A stretch of 64,000 bases of DNA from Pseudomonadota bacterium (GTDB taxonomy: Bacteria; Pseudomonadota; Gammaproteobacteria; Burkholderiales; Burkholderiaceae_B): positions 62,001 through 126,000 of the forward strand of contig JAEWHK010000052.1 in NCBI GenBank assembly GCA_023387815.1, given 5' to 3'. The notes under the pieces were generated by a model, which was not told the origin of the DNA, did no database searches, and worked only from the letters and a program-made list of their open reading frames with translations. Below, in pieces: positions 1-8,748 of this stretch (its first letter is position 1; each line of letters starts with the position of its first letter). The translations under genes were made by a program, and so were the position numbers.

Positions 1-360
1 CATCAGAATGGTTTGCACGCGCTCGATTGTATTGTCTTCGAAATTCAGGTCGCGCAGGATGGTTGCTGCCATGTCGGCGTGATGCCGCGCCAGTGCCTTG
101 CGCCACGTCAGATAGCCGATACGTCCTTCAGGATACTCGCGGCGTGCAATCTGCCAGCGACCGATATGCTGACATCTTGATGCCAATCGTAATGGCGTTG
201 ATGCATTCGGGTCCAACCGGAGTACCCATTCGCTCAGCTTTGAGGCAAGAAAAAGCTCGCGCGGCCACTCCTTCCCTTGCCAGGTGAAGGTATTCGGATC
301 GGTTTTGTTAACGGCATCGAAGGCTTCAAAAGCCTGATCCAGCCTCGTATCTATGGTCAT
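1..360 (-). CDS. DUF4202 family protein (partial, C-terminus outside window)
   Basis: The reverse strand is open from an ATG at 360 to the window edge (120 codons, no stop). The product begins MTIDTRLDQAFEAFDAVNKT and contains the segments ELFLASKLSEWVLRLDP, CQHIGRWQIARREYPEGR and GYLTWRKALARHH, which I recognise as the DUF4202 pattern (a conserved Gln-His-Ile-x-Arg-Trp core followed by YPEGRxGYxxWR). The function of the family is unknown to me; it is cytosolic by composition with no signal peptide or membrane segment. The full family length is about 190 residues, so roughly a third is missing. It is transcribed in the same direction as, and downstream of, the XdhC-like gene but separated by 194 bases, so co-transcription is uncertain. 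Confidence 0.8.
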   Translation of the reverse strand, partial: MTIDTRLDQAFEAFDAVNKTDPNTFTWQGKEWPRELFLASKLSEWVLRLDPNASTPLRLASRCQHIGRWQIARREYPEGRIGYLTWRKALARHHADMAATILRDLNFEDNTIERVQTILM

Positions 361-554
361 TGTTGTGTCTGTCCTGATTTGGGTAGCAATGGCCGCCCAA
401 TGGGGATTTGGTACTAAGCATAATAATAATGCCTGGCTCGCGTGCAAGCGTGCTGGCGGGTCGAATTTGTTTGAATAAATTCGCCGTGATCCCTTCTATT
501 GTACGTCTTGAATTTGTGTTGTTATATCTGGTGCCCGCGACTCGCGCCGCTCAA

Positions 555-1574
555 TCAAGCGACCTGCTTTGCCTTTAACTCCTTGGCATTGGCAACATCC
601 ATGCTCGCGGGCAGGGCGACGCCGTTTTTTCCTGCTATCACTTCTGCCATGACACTGATCGCAATTTCCGCGGGTGTTTTGCTGCCAATATAGATACCGA
701 TGGGGCCGCGCAGGCGAGCAAGCTGTCCGGCGGTCAAACCGAAATGTTCCATCATTCGCTGGCGCCGGGCCCGATTGTTGCGACGAGAACCGATGGCTCC
801 CACATAGAATGCCTTGGTTTCCAACGCTTCCATGAGTGCCAGATCGTCCAGTTTGGGGTCGTGAGTCAGTGCGATGATGCAGCTTCGGGCGTCTGCCTGG
901 AAGCCGGTAACAACGTCGTCTGGCATATCCGAGAGCAGGGTGACTCCCTGCACGGACCAGTCTTTTCTGTATTCGGCGCGCGGATCGCAGACGGTCACGG
1001 CAAAGCCACTGAATAGCGCCATGGTTGCCACATATTCGGTCAACTGACCCGCGCCAATCAATAACATTCGAAATTCAGGCCCAAAAGTTGTGCTCAGGGT
1101 CGTTTTGTCGAAACTGAGTGGCGTGGGCTGATCGATGGGTCGTTGTTCGACAATACCCGATTCGATGCTGACCTTGCGTTGCATAAGCAGGCCTTTATCC
1201 AGTGCTGCTACCAGCGCCTGCAGTGCCTTAGCGTCCGGATTGAATTCGAGCAGTATTTCAAGCGTACCTCCGCAAGGCAGGCCAAACCGGAAGGCTTCTT
1301 CTGCTGTCAGTCCATATTGAACAAGACAGGGGGACGCATTGTTCGTGAACGCGACTTTGTCCTCACCAGTCGTATAGCGATAAAACAGATCGTCCTCGAT
1401 GCATCCGCCGGATACGGATCCTACGACTGCTCCATCCTGGCTCATGGCCATAATCGATCCCAGTGGCCGTGGCGAGGACCCCCAGGTACGGGTGACGGTT
1501 GCCAGAAGTGCATTTTTACCTTCTGCGCGCCATGCGCTAAGTCTGCGCAGGACCAGAACATCCAGATTCTCCAT
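555..1574 (-). CDS. XdhC/CoxI-family molybdenum cofactor insertion factor
   Basis: A 339-residue protein with the two XdhC/CoxI parts. The N-terminal part holds WGSSPRPLGSIMAMSQDG and GSVSGGCIEDDL (the Cys-containing GGC motif) and later LPCGGTLEILLE. The C-terminal part is a Rossmann-like domain with LLIGAGQLTEYVATMA and GAIGSRRNNRARRQRM. Family members bind the sulfurated molybdenum cofactor and insert it into xanthine-dehydrogenase-type enzymes. It is divergent from the molybdenum hydroxylase operon that begins at 1931, which is the obvious client. The ATG start gives the expected family N-terminus. Family call is secure; the specific client is inferred from position. Confidence 0.9.
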   Translation of the reverse strand: MENLDVLVLRRLSAWRAEGKNALLATVTRTWGSSPRPLGSIMAMSQDGAVVGSVSGGCIEDDLFYRYTTGEDKVAFTNNASPCLVQYGLTAEEAFRFGLPCGGTLEILLEFNPDAKALQALVAALDKGLLMQRKVSIESGIVEQRPIDQPTPLSFDKTTLSTTFGPEFRMLLIGAGQLTEYVATMALFSGFAVTVCDPRAEYRKDWSVQGVTLLSDMPDDVVTGFQADARSCIIALTHDPKLDDLALMEALETKAFYVGAIGSRRNNRARRQRMMEHFGLTAGQLARLRGPIGIYIGSKTPAEIAISVMAEVIAGKNGVALPASMDVANAKELKAKQVA

Positions 1575-1930
1575 GTTAATGCCTCATTACAGTTGTGATA
1601 TGTCTGCATGCAAAAAGCGACTGTTGCAGTGCAGCAGCCGGGTTATTGCGAGAATCATTATGTAGTAAAAATCGGCCATTTCCGGGGATCAGAAAAAATA
1701 ATCAGACTCTAAGGTAATTGATCCGACTGCGGGGTAAAGGTAATGTCCGGGCGCATTTCTATACTGCCTCCCACAGGTTCATTTTCGTTTCCTTCTGTAC
1801 ATGTGAAGAAAAATTCAAATGTCATTGCAAGGTGAAAAATGGACAGGAGCCAGTGGCAGCAGTTCCGCTGTTTTGCCAAATCAGCGAATACGGCTGGTGG
1901 CTCCAATAACAGCAGATTCGGAGGCAGTGC
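1575..1930. other. Divergent promoter region between xdhC-like gene and molybdenum hydroxylase operon
   Basis: A 356-base gap between divergent genes. Short reading frames on both strands (around 1709-1909) lack homology features I recognise and a convincing ribosome site, so I treat the stretch as regulatory. The rightward gene has GGAGG at 1919-1923, a good ribosome binding site for the ATG at 1931. I see no clear inverted repeat to assign as an operator. Confidence 0.4.
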
Positions 1931-4900
1931 ATGAGCAGCGTGGATGACGCAGCATCGGGCAGCGCCGGCAAATTTGTCGGCAAGCGCGTTGAGCGTTTTG
2001 AAAGCATACCGTTATTGACAGGCAGAGGACGCTATGGTGATGACCTGGGTCTAAAGCCGGGCACACTGCACGCCGCGGTTTATCGATCCAGCTATGCGCA
2101 CGCGCGCATCAAATCCATAGACGTTTCCCAGGCAGAGCAAATGTCCGGGGTGAGGGCGGTGCTTACACCCGAGGATGTTCGGGCCTGGTCGCGGCCGTTT
2201 ATCAATGGCGTGAAGATGCCCATGGAGATGTGGTCCACGGCGATGGACAAGGTTCGCTATGTTGGCGAACCAATTGCAGTTGTTATTGCTGAAGACCGCT
2301 ATCTTGCTGAGGACGCCTTTGACGGAATCCGCGTCGAATTTGAAGCATTGCCGGCGGTCAGTAGTATCGAAGGTGCAATGACTGAAGGATCTGCCATTCT
2401 GCACGAAGCGGTGGGCACCAATGTGCTTCACGAGCGCGAATTCAATTATGGAGATCCGCAAGCCCGATTTCGAGAATGTGAACACAATCTGGAAATCGAT
2501 ATTGAATATCCTCGAAATTCCTGTACGCCCATCGAATGTGGCGTTGTCATTGCAGAGCATTTACCTGGCGATGAAGGCTACGAGGTGTGCTCAAATTTCA
2601 TGGGGCCTTTTTCAATGCATGCCGTCATGGCATTGGCGCTGAATGTACCCGGTAATCGACTGCGGCATCGCTCTGCGCCAGACTCGGGCGGTAGCTTTGG
2701 CGTCAAACAGGCCGTCTTTACATCTGTGGTGCTCATGTGTCTGGCTTCGCGTAAAGCCGGTGGAGCACCTGTAAAGTGGGTGGAAGACCGACTGGAGCAT
2801 TTGAGCGCGGCGACGGCAGCCAATGGACGGCTTGCGACCGTCAAAGCCGCCTTCGATGGCGATGGTCGGATACGCGCGCTGGACCTGGATCAGAAGGATG
2901 ACGTGGGAGCCTACCTGCGGGCACCTGAGCCTGCCACCTTTTATCGTATGCATGGGATCCTGACAGGCGCCTATCGAATTGATGATCTGCACGTACGCAA
3001 TCGCGTTGTTGTCACCAACAAAATGCCTTCGGGGCTGGTACGAGGATTTGGCGGACCTCAAGTGTATTTTGCACTGGAGCGTATGGTTCAACGGATTGCT
3101 CAGCATCTGAATATTGATCCGCTGGATGTGTATCGACGTAATTTTATTCAGCCCGAGGCGTTTCCTTACCGGGCTGCGGCGGGAGCATTGCTTGATTCAG
3201 GGGATTACCCAAAAGCACTGGCGGCAGCCATAGACCAGGGCGGGCTGCAAGAGTTGCTGCGCAGGCGGGAAGAGGCGCGTGCTGAAGGACGGCTGTACGG
3301 GATTGGCTATGCCGCCATCGTTGAACCGTCTATTTCCAACATGGGCTATATCACGATCGCATTAACCCCCGAGCAGCGCGCCAAGGCAGGTCCGAAGAAT
3401 GGCGGCATTGCGGCGGCAACGGTGAGTATTGACCTGTTGGGCAGTGTCACAGTTGTGATTGCGTCTTCACCCGCGGGCCAGGGACATGTCACAGTTTGCG
3501 CACAGGTGGTAGCCGATGTGTTCGGCCTGCAGCCCAAAGACATTAATGTCAATGTCGATTTTGATACGGACAAGGATGCCTGGTCGGTTGCAGCCGGCAA
3601 TTATTCGAGCCGCTTTGCTGGTGCTGTGGCAGGGACGGTTCATTTGGCGGCAACGAAACTGCGCACCAAATTGAGTGATATTGCCGCTCATCAATTGAAA
3701 TGTTCGGCGGATGATATTTCCTTTGAAGGTGGAAAGGTTTTCCGGGCAGGACAATCAGACAAGGCCATGCCTTTCGCGCGGCTCGCCAGTAGTGCTCATT
3801 GGGCACCTGCCGAATTGCCGGAGGGGATGTCACCTGGCATGCGTGTCACCGAATTCTGGACGCCAGAGTCACTCGAGGCGCCGACAGAAGATGATCGAAT
3901 CAATACCTCCGCAGCGTATGGATTTGCATTTGATATATGTGCGGTGGAACTCGATCGTAAAACCGGTAAGGTCAGAATTGATCGATACGTGACCGCACAC
4001 GACGCTGGGAAAATTCTGAATCCAGCCATGGCAGATGGGCAGATTCGGGGCGCCTTCGCCCAGGGATTGGGAGCGTCCTTGCTGGAGGAGTTTCGGTACG
4101 GCGATGATGGCGGCTTCCAGTCAGGCACGTTTGCTGATTATCTGGTACCCACAAGCTACGAAGTTCCTGATCCAGTCATTGTCCATCTGGAGACACCAAG
4201 TCCATTCACACCACTGGGCGCGAAAGGTCTGGGCGAGGGAAACAATATGAGTACGCCAGTCTGTGTTGCCAACGCCGTGGCTGATGCGTTGAGTCCTTTG
4301 GGCGGAACGCCGGATATCCGTCTGCCGCTTACCCCAAATCGGGTTCTGGAACTGATCGGCTTTGAAGATCCGCCGCCATCCGACGATGTGCAGATCCAGA
4401 AGCCCGCGAAAAAAACGGGCAAGGGCCATGCACTTTCCGCTACGGGCAGCACACAGATTCCGGCAACACCGGAAGAAGTGTTCGATGTACTGATGGATCC
4501 GCAAGCGCTGGCCAAGGTAATTCCTGGCTGTCGCGAACTGGAACAGATAGGCGAAAACAAATATCGGGCGGACGTCACGATCAGTATAGGAATGATCAAG
4601 GCCCGATACGAAGCCACAATTTCCCTGACCAATATCAACAGACCTAACTCGTTGCATTTACAGGGAAGCGGCGTCTCGTCGCTGGGCGGCGCGGAAGGTG
4701 GTGGCGATATCGTACTGGAGGCCAATGAGAAAGGCACTTTGATGAGGTATCAATATGAAGCAGAGGTGCAGGGCAAGGTGGCCGCCGTAGGTGGTCGCAT
4801 GCTGGAGGGAGCCGCACGTATGGTGCTCGGTCAGCTTTTTGAACAACTGGGCCGCCAGGCATCCGGTAAATCTGTGGTCGGTAGTTCTGCAGGTATCTTG

Positions 4901-4936
4901 CAACGGATCCTGCGTTTTCTGAGGATAAGCAAATGA
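1931..4936 (+). CDS. Molybdenum hydroxylase large subunit (xanthine dehydrogenase/CoxL family) fused to a C-terminal CoxG domain
   Basis: A 1001-residue protein. Residues ~15-800 are a molybdopterin-binding subunit: RFESIPLLTGRGRYGDD near the N-terminus, GGSFGVK at ~251-257, VRGFGGPQ in the substrate channel, and LGAKGLGEGNNMSTP at ~762-776 carrying the conserved catalytic Glu. Residues ~835-990 are a CoxG/SRPBCC lipid-transfer-like domain (GSTQIPATPEEVFDVLMDP, then KVIPGCRELEQI), which in CO dehydrogenase clusters is usually a separate protein that tethers the enzyme to the membrane. The CO dehydrogenase active-site Cys loop is not seen, so oxidation of CO is unlikely. GGAGG at 1919 supports the start. 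It overlaps the FAD subunit gene by four bases (ATGA). The neighbouring CoA ligase, crotonase and BenE genes suggest an aromatic acid or its CoA ester as substrate; this is inference. Confidence 0.9.
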   Translation: MSSVDDAASGSAGKFVGKRVERFESIPLLTGRGRYGDDLGLKPGTLHAAVYRSSYAHARIKSIDVSQAEQMSGVRAVLTPEDVRAWSRPFINGVKMPMEMWSTAMDKVRYVGEPIAVVIAEDRYLAEDAFDGIRVEFEALPAVSSIEGAMTEGSAILHEAVGTNVLHEREFNYGDPQARFRECEHNLEIDIEYPRNSCTPIECGVVIAEHLPGDEGYEVCSNFMGPFSMHAVMALALNVPGNRLRHRSAPDSGGSFGVKQAVFTSVVLMCLASRKAGGAPVKWVEDRLEHLSAATAANGRLATVKAAFDGDGRIRALDLDQKDDVGAYLRAPEPATFYRMHGILTGAYRIDDLHVRNRVVVTNKMPSGLVRGFGGPQVYFALERMVQRIAQHLNIDPLDVYRRNFIQPEAFPYRAAAGALLDSGDYPKALAAAIDQGGLQELLRRREEARAEGRLYGIGYAAIVEPSISNMGYITIALTPEQRAKAGPKNGGIAAATVSIDLLGSVTVVIASSPAGQGHVTVCAQVVADVFGLQPKDINVNVDFDTDKDAWSVAAGNYSSRFAGAVAGTVHLAATKLRTKLSDIAAHQLKCSADDISFEGGKVFRAGQSDKAMPFARLASSAHWAPAELPEGMSPGMRVTEFWTPESLEAPTEDDRINTSAAYGFAFDICAVELDRKTGKVRIDRYVTAHDAGKILNPAMADGQIRGAFAQGLGASLLEEFRYGDDGGFQSGTFADYLVPTSYEVPDPVIVHLETPSPFTPLGAKGLGEGNNMSTPVCVANAVADALSPLGGTPDIRLPLTPNRVLELIGFEDPPPSDDVQIQKPAKKTGKGHALSATGSTQIPATPEEVFDVLMDPQALAKVIPGCRELEQIGENKYRADVTISIGMIKARYEATISLTNINRPNSLHLQGSGVSSLGGAEGGGDIVLEANEKGTLMRYQYEAEVQGKVAAVGGRMLEGAARMVLGQLFEQLGRQASGKSVVGSSAGILQRILRFLRISK

Positions 4937-5772
4937 AGCCACACGCCTTTGAATATCGACGCATCGAACGCGTTGAGGACGCGCTGAAATGGCTGCACGA
5001 GGATGGCGAGAACGCACGCGTTCTGGCTGGCGGGCAATCACTGGTCATTCTGCTCAATATGCGGTTGGCTCAACCCGGCTGGCTGCTGGATATCTCGAGT
5101 TGTAAAGAACTCAATTACATCAAACAGGAAAAAAACATGGTGTGCATCGGTGCAAGTACCACCCAAGCACAATTGCAATACTGGCCGGCACTCGCAGCGA
5201 CCATTCCACTGCTTGCCGAAGCCATTCCATTTATTTCCCATTATCAGATTCGTAATCGCGGGACTGTGGTGGGCTCAATCGCTCATGCGGATCCCAGTGC
5301 AGAGCTGCCGTTATGTCTAGCTACGCTGGGTGGTCGCGTCGTGCTGCGCTCGCGAAAGAAATCCCGGGAACTGCCTGCGGTGGAGTTTCAGCAGGGCATG
5401 CTGACCACTGCCAAGCAGACCAATGAAATGGTTACGGAGGTGCGTTTCCCCGTGGCAGGACAAGGGCACGGCTATGCATTTGACGAGTTCGCCCTGAGGC
5501 GTGGCGATTTCGCGATCGTGGCCTGTGCTGTCGAAGCCGGTCCGGAAAGAATAAGGCTGGGCATTGGCGGCGTGGCTGATAAGCCGACAGTGGTGGAGTG
5601 GGAACGCAAGGATGTCGGTTCTTTTGGAAAACTCCTGAATGATCTGTCCTGGCAATTGAATGCCCAGGACGATCAGCATGCCTCTGCTGCGTATCGACGT
5701 CATCTTGTCCGGGAACTGGGGCAGAGCACAATCGAGAAAGCGATATCCCGCTGTGCAGAGAACAAGGAGTAA
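4933..5772 (+). CDS. Molybdenum hydroxylase FAD-binding medium subunit (CoxM family)
   Basis: A 279-residue subunit with both FAD-contact motifs of the family: AGGQSLVILLNMRL near residues 32-45 and RNRGTVVGSIAHADPSAELP near 105-125. It would pass electrons from the molybdenum centre through the 2Fe-2S subunit to FAD and an acceptor. Its ATG overlaps the stop of the large subunit gene, and its own stop is directly abutted by the start of the 2Fe-2S gene, so the three subunits are translationally coupled in the order large-FAD-iron-sulfur. Confidence 0.92.
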   Translation: MKPHAFEYRRIERVEDALKWLHEDGENARVLAGGQSLVILLNMRLAQPGWLLDISSCKELNYIKQEKNMVCIGASTTQAQLQYWPALAATIPLLAEAIPFISHYQIRNRGTVVGSIAHADPSAELPLCLATLGGRVVLRSRKKSRELPAVEFQQGMLTTAKQTNEMVTEVRFPVAGQGHGYAFDEFALRRGDFAIVACAVEAGPERIRLGIGGVADKPTVVEWERKDVGSFGKLLNDLSWQLNAQDDQHASAAYRRHLVRELGQSTIEKAISRCAENKE

Positions 5773-6288
5773 ATGATGTCAGAAGAAAGAACCAGACATT
5801 CCATTCGCGTCATGCTCAATGGCGTGGCACGCAGCAGCCAGGCTGAAAGCCGCATGCTCCTATCCGATTTCATTCGTCATGAACTCGGTGCTACCGGAAC
5901 GCATGTCGGATGTGAACACGGCGTTTGCGGGGCCTGCACCGTTCACATCGATGGCGTGGCGACACGCTCGTGTCTGTGTTTGGCACGGCAGGTCGACGGT
6001 TGTGAGTTGCGGACGGTCGAAGGACTGATGAATAAGGATGGAACGCTGAGCATCCTGCAGCAGGCATTCAAGAAGCACCATGCGTTGCAGTGCGGATTCT
6101 GTACAGCCGGCATTCTGATGTCTTGTGTGGATTTTCTGCAGCGTTTCCCGGACCCAACGGAGGAACAGGTACGCGATATGTTGTCCGGGCACCTGTGCCG
6201 CTGTACTGGCTATACACCTATTGTCGAGGCGATTCTCGATGTAGCACCTCAATTGAAAACTGAAAAAGCGGAGACTTCAAATGCTTGA
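5773..6288 (+). CDS. Molybdenum hydroxylase 2Fe-2S small subunit (CoxS family)
   Basis: A 171-residue iron-sulfur subunit. The N-terminal plant-ferredoxin-type cluster is bound by CEHGVCGACTVHIDG (three Cys) plus the Cys of RSCLCLA; the second, helical domain has CGFCTAG and CRCTGYTP. Both clusters therefore keep all ligands. ATGATG at 5773 offers two neighbouring starts; the first abuts the upstream stop. The 3' end overlaps the CoA ligase gene by eight bases, tying the enzyme to the ligase. Confidence 0.93.
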   Translation: MMSEERTRHSIRVMLNGVARSSQAESRMLLSDFIRHELGATGTHVGCEHGVCGACTVHIDGVATRSCLCLARQVDGCELRTVEGLMNKDGTLSILQQAFKKHHALQCGFCTAGILMSCVDFLQRFPDPTEEQVRDMLSGHLCRCTGYTPIVEAILDVAPQLKTEKAETSNA

Positions 6289-7834
6289 TCTGGGAAGCAC
6301 TTTTATTCAAAGTGTTGAACGCAACCCGAACGCGCCGGCACTGGTTGCCGAGGGTAAACGCCTGACCTACGCGCAATGGTTCGATATCATCAGAACCGTA
6401 GCCGGCGGCCTGGAACAGCGCGGCTTGCGGCATGGCGATCACTTGCTCGTCGTAATGCAGAACCGCTGGGAAATGGCAACCGTGCACTGGGCCTGCCAGT
6501 TACTCGGTGTCATTGTGACGCCATTGAACTGGCGCGCCAAGCCCGAGGAAATTGATTATTGCCTGACTGACGCTGACGCCAGAATGATCATCTACGACGA
6601 CTCCTGCATTGACGCGGTCCGGAACGCCGCCGCGGCAGAAAAGATTACAGCCGTTGCGGTGGGTGAATCATTACCTGGCAGTGATTCTTTTGCGGATTTG
6701 ATGGCGGCGACGCCGATAGAAGGTAAATCGCGTGCGAATGCAGAAGATATTTCGCTGATGCTATACACATCCGGAACAACGGGAAAACCTAAGGGCGTAC
6801 CGCGCAGGCATAGGCAGGAACGCGCTGCAGCTTTAGCTCATGTGGCACAGAATCTCTACGCAGTTGGCGAACGAACGCTTGGTGTCATGCCGCTTTATCA
6901 CACCATGGGTGTGCGTTCCTTGCTTTCCATGGCGTTGATTGACGGATGTTTTGTCTGCATGCCTCGATTTGATGTGGAGCAGGCGCTGTCGTTGATTGAA
7001 GTGGAAGGTGTTACTAATTTGTATCTGGTACCCACACTTTATCACGACATGCTGTCGCATCCGCGCTTTGCACAAACCGATGTGAGCCGGGTACGCAAGC
7101 TGGGCTTTGCCGGAGCACCCATGTCTGAAGCACTGCTGCGCCGGCTTGACACGGCATTTTCACCTGAACTCTTCGTCAACCATTATGGCAGTTCCGAGGT
7201 CTATACCGTGGCGATTACTCAGAACGCGCGCGCCAAGGCCGGATGCTGCGGTCGCGCCGCGATCAATTGTCGTCTCCGGGTGATTCAACTAGGAAGTACC
7301 AACCCCGAAGATCGCGTCGAACACATGGAAGAAGGACAGATCATTGCCCATCTGGACGGAGATGAAGCCTTCGAAGGTTACTGGAAACGCCCTGATGCCA
7401 ACGAGAAGTCTCTGATTGGCGATTGGTATTTCACCGGTGATATTGGCTATTTCGATTCTGATGGGGAACTGTTTGTGAGCGGACGCGTTGACGACATGAT
7501 TATCAGCGGTGGCGAAAATATTTCACCTGTCGATATCGAATCTGTCATCTCGCTGCATCCGGCTGTCGACGAAGTGGCTGTGGCTGGTCTTAAGGACGAG
7601 CGCTGGGGCCATCGGGTCGTGGCCTTTGTCAAACGCCAGGCCGAAGTCAGTGCAGAAGAACTGGATAAGTATTGTCGATCCACTGACCTGGCCAATTTCA
7701 AAAGACCACGCGAGTATGTATTCGTGGCTGCACTACCCAAATCACCCGTCGGAAAAATCCTCAGGCGCAAGCTGGTGTCCGGTGAATATGAAGCCGATAG
7801 CAATTGTGAACCTACTACTGATCTTGCCAATTGA
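6281..7834 (+). CDS. AMP-forming acyl-CoA synthetase, probably aromatic acid:CoA ligase
   Basis: A 517-residue member of the ANL superfamily. The ATP-binding loop YTSGTTGKPKGV lies at ~162-173, the aromatic A5 motif is NHYGSSEVYT, the hinge region is YFTGDIGYFDSDGELFVSGR at ~383-402 followed by DDMIISGGENISP, and the catalytic Lys is in PKSPVGKILRRKL near 490. The reaction is acid + ATP + CoA to acyl-CoA. Overlap with the 2Fe-2S gene and the downstream crotonase and BenE transporter suggest that it activates an imported (hydroxy)benzoate-like acid. The exact substrate cannot be read from the sequence. Confidence 0.9.
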   Translation: MLDLGSTFIQSVERNPNAPALVAEGKRLTYAQWFDIIRTVAGGLEQRGLRHGDHLLVVMQNRWEMATVHWACQLLGVIVTPLNWRAKPEEIDYCLTDADARMIIYDDSCIDAVRNAAAAEKITAVAVGESLPGSDSFADLMAATPIEGKSRANAEDISLMLYTSGTTGKPKGVPRRHRQERAAALAHVAQNLYAVGERTLGVMPLYHTMGVRSLLSMALIDGCFVCMPRFDVEQALSLIEVEGVTNLYLVPTLYHDMLSHPRFAQTDVSRVRKLGFAGAPMSEALLRRLDTAFSPELFVNHYGSSEVYTVAITQNARAKAGCCGRAAINCRLRVIQLGSTNPEDRVEHMEEGQIIAHLDGDEAFEGYWKRPDANEKSLIGDWYFTGDIGYFDSDGELFVSGRVDDMIISGGENISPVDIESVISLHPAVDEVAVAGLKDERWGHRVVAFVKRQAEVSAEELDKYCRSTDLANFKRPREYVFVAALPKSPVGKILRRKLVSGEYEADSNCEPTTDLAN

Positions 7835-7855
7835 TTTAAACAAAAGGAATACTGA

Positions 7856-8662
7856 ATGAGTCAACTTAAACACCCCGCACACGACCTGCTGCAGAATCTG
7901 GACGGATTCCGGGTTGAAATCGATGCAGAAAAGCATCGCGCAGATATTGTTCTGTCTCGTCCGCCGTTCAATATTATTTCTATGCCTGAACGCGAACAGC
8001 TGCGCCTTGTCCTTGAAGCGCTCGACGCCAATGATGACGTTCGTGTCATTGTGCTGCGTGCTGAAGGCGAACATTTCTCGAGTGGTGGGGATATTCGCGG
8101 CTTTCTGGAAGCCTCGCCTGAGCATGTGTCCAAACTGGCATGGAATATTGCCTCGCCAGAGCGTTGTTCAAAACCTGTTATTGCGGCCAACCGCGGTTAC
8201 TGCTTCGGCGTTGGTTTTGAAATCTCTCTTGCCTGCGACTTCAGGATTGCGACAAACACAACTGAATATGCCTTGCCTGAGCAAAAGCTGGGGCAGATTC
8301 CTGGTTCCGGTGGTTCAGCTCGTCTGCAAAAGATGGTAGGCATTGGCCGGACCAAAGATATTGTCATGCGCTCACGCCGCATTCCCGGTCCCCAGGCGTA
8401 TGACTGGGGATTGGCGCTGGAGTGCGTAGAGAACGATCAGCTTGAGGCAGCGACGGACAAGCTGGTGGCTGAGTTGGTGAAGTTCTCACCACTGGCTCAG
8501 CGCACGGCGAAAAAATTGCTCAATGACAGTGAAGATGCCTCACTGTCAGCCGCAATTGAACTGGAAGGTCATTGCTATAGCCGATTGCGCAGTTCAGAAG
8601 ACTTCCGTGAAGGAGTGGAAGCCTTTCACGCGAAACGCAAGGCCAATTTCACTGGTAAATAA
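7856..8662 (+). CDS. Enoyl-CoA hydratase/isomerase (crotonase) family protein
   Basis: A 268-residue crotonase. The oxyanion-hole segments are HFSSGGDIRGF and GYCFGVGFEISLACDF; the two acidic residues used by hydratases are both present (Glu in GFEISLACD and Glu in LPEQKLGQIPGSGG). It could act as hydratase, ring hydrolase or dehalogenase on a CoA thioester. It follows the ligase by 21 bases with AAAGGAAT upstream of the ATG, and belongs to the same operon. The aryl/alicyclic-CoA substrate is inferred from the context only. Confidence 0.87.
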   Translation: MSQLKHPAHDLLQNLDGFRVEIDAEKHRADIVLSRPPFNIISMPEREQLRLVLEALDANDDVRVIVLRAEGEHFSSGGDIRGFLEASPEHVSKLAWNIASPERCSKPVIAANRGYCFGVGFEISLACDFRIATNTTEYALPEQKLGQIPGSGGSARLQKMVGIGRTKDIVMRSRRIPGPQAYDWGLALECVENDQLEAATDKLVAELVKFSPLAQRTAKKLLNDSEDASLSAAIELEGHCYSRLRSSEDFREGVEAFHAKRKANFTGK

Positions 8663-8748
8663 CACAACTGGCATGCCCCGGAGATTTCGGGAGCACGCTA
8701 CTAAAAGGGAGTGCGCCGCTCATCGTCGGCGACTTTCAGGAGACAGCT

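Noticed and set aside
1931..6288. Carbon monoxide dehydrogenase operon
   Set aside because: The CoxL-specific active-site Cys loop is missing and the genes are coupled to a CoA ligase, crotonase and BenE, so CO oxidation is not supported.
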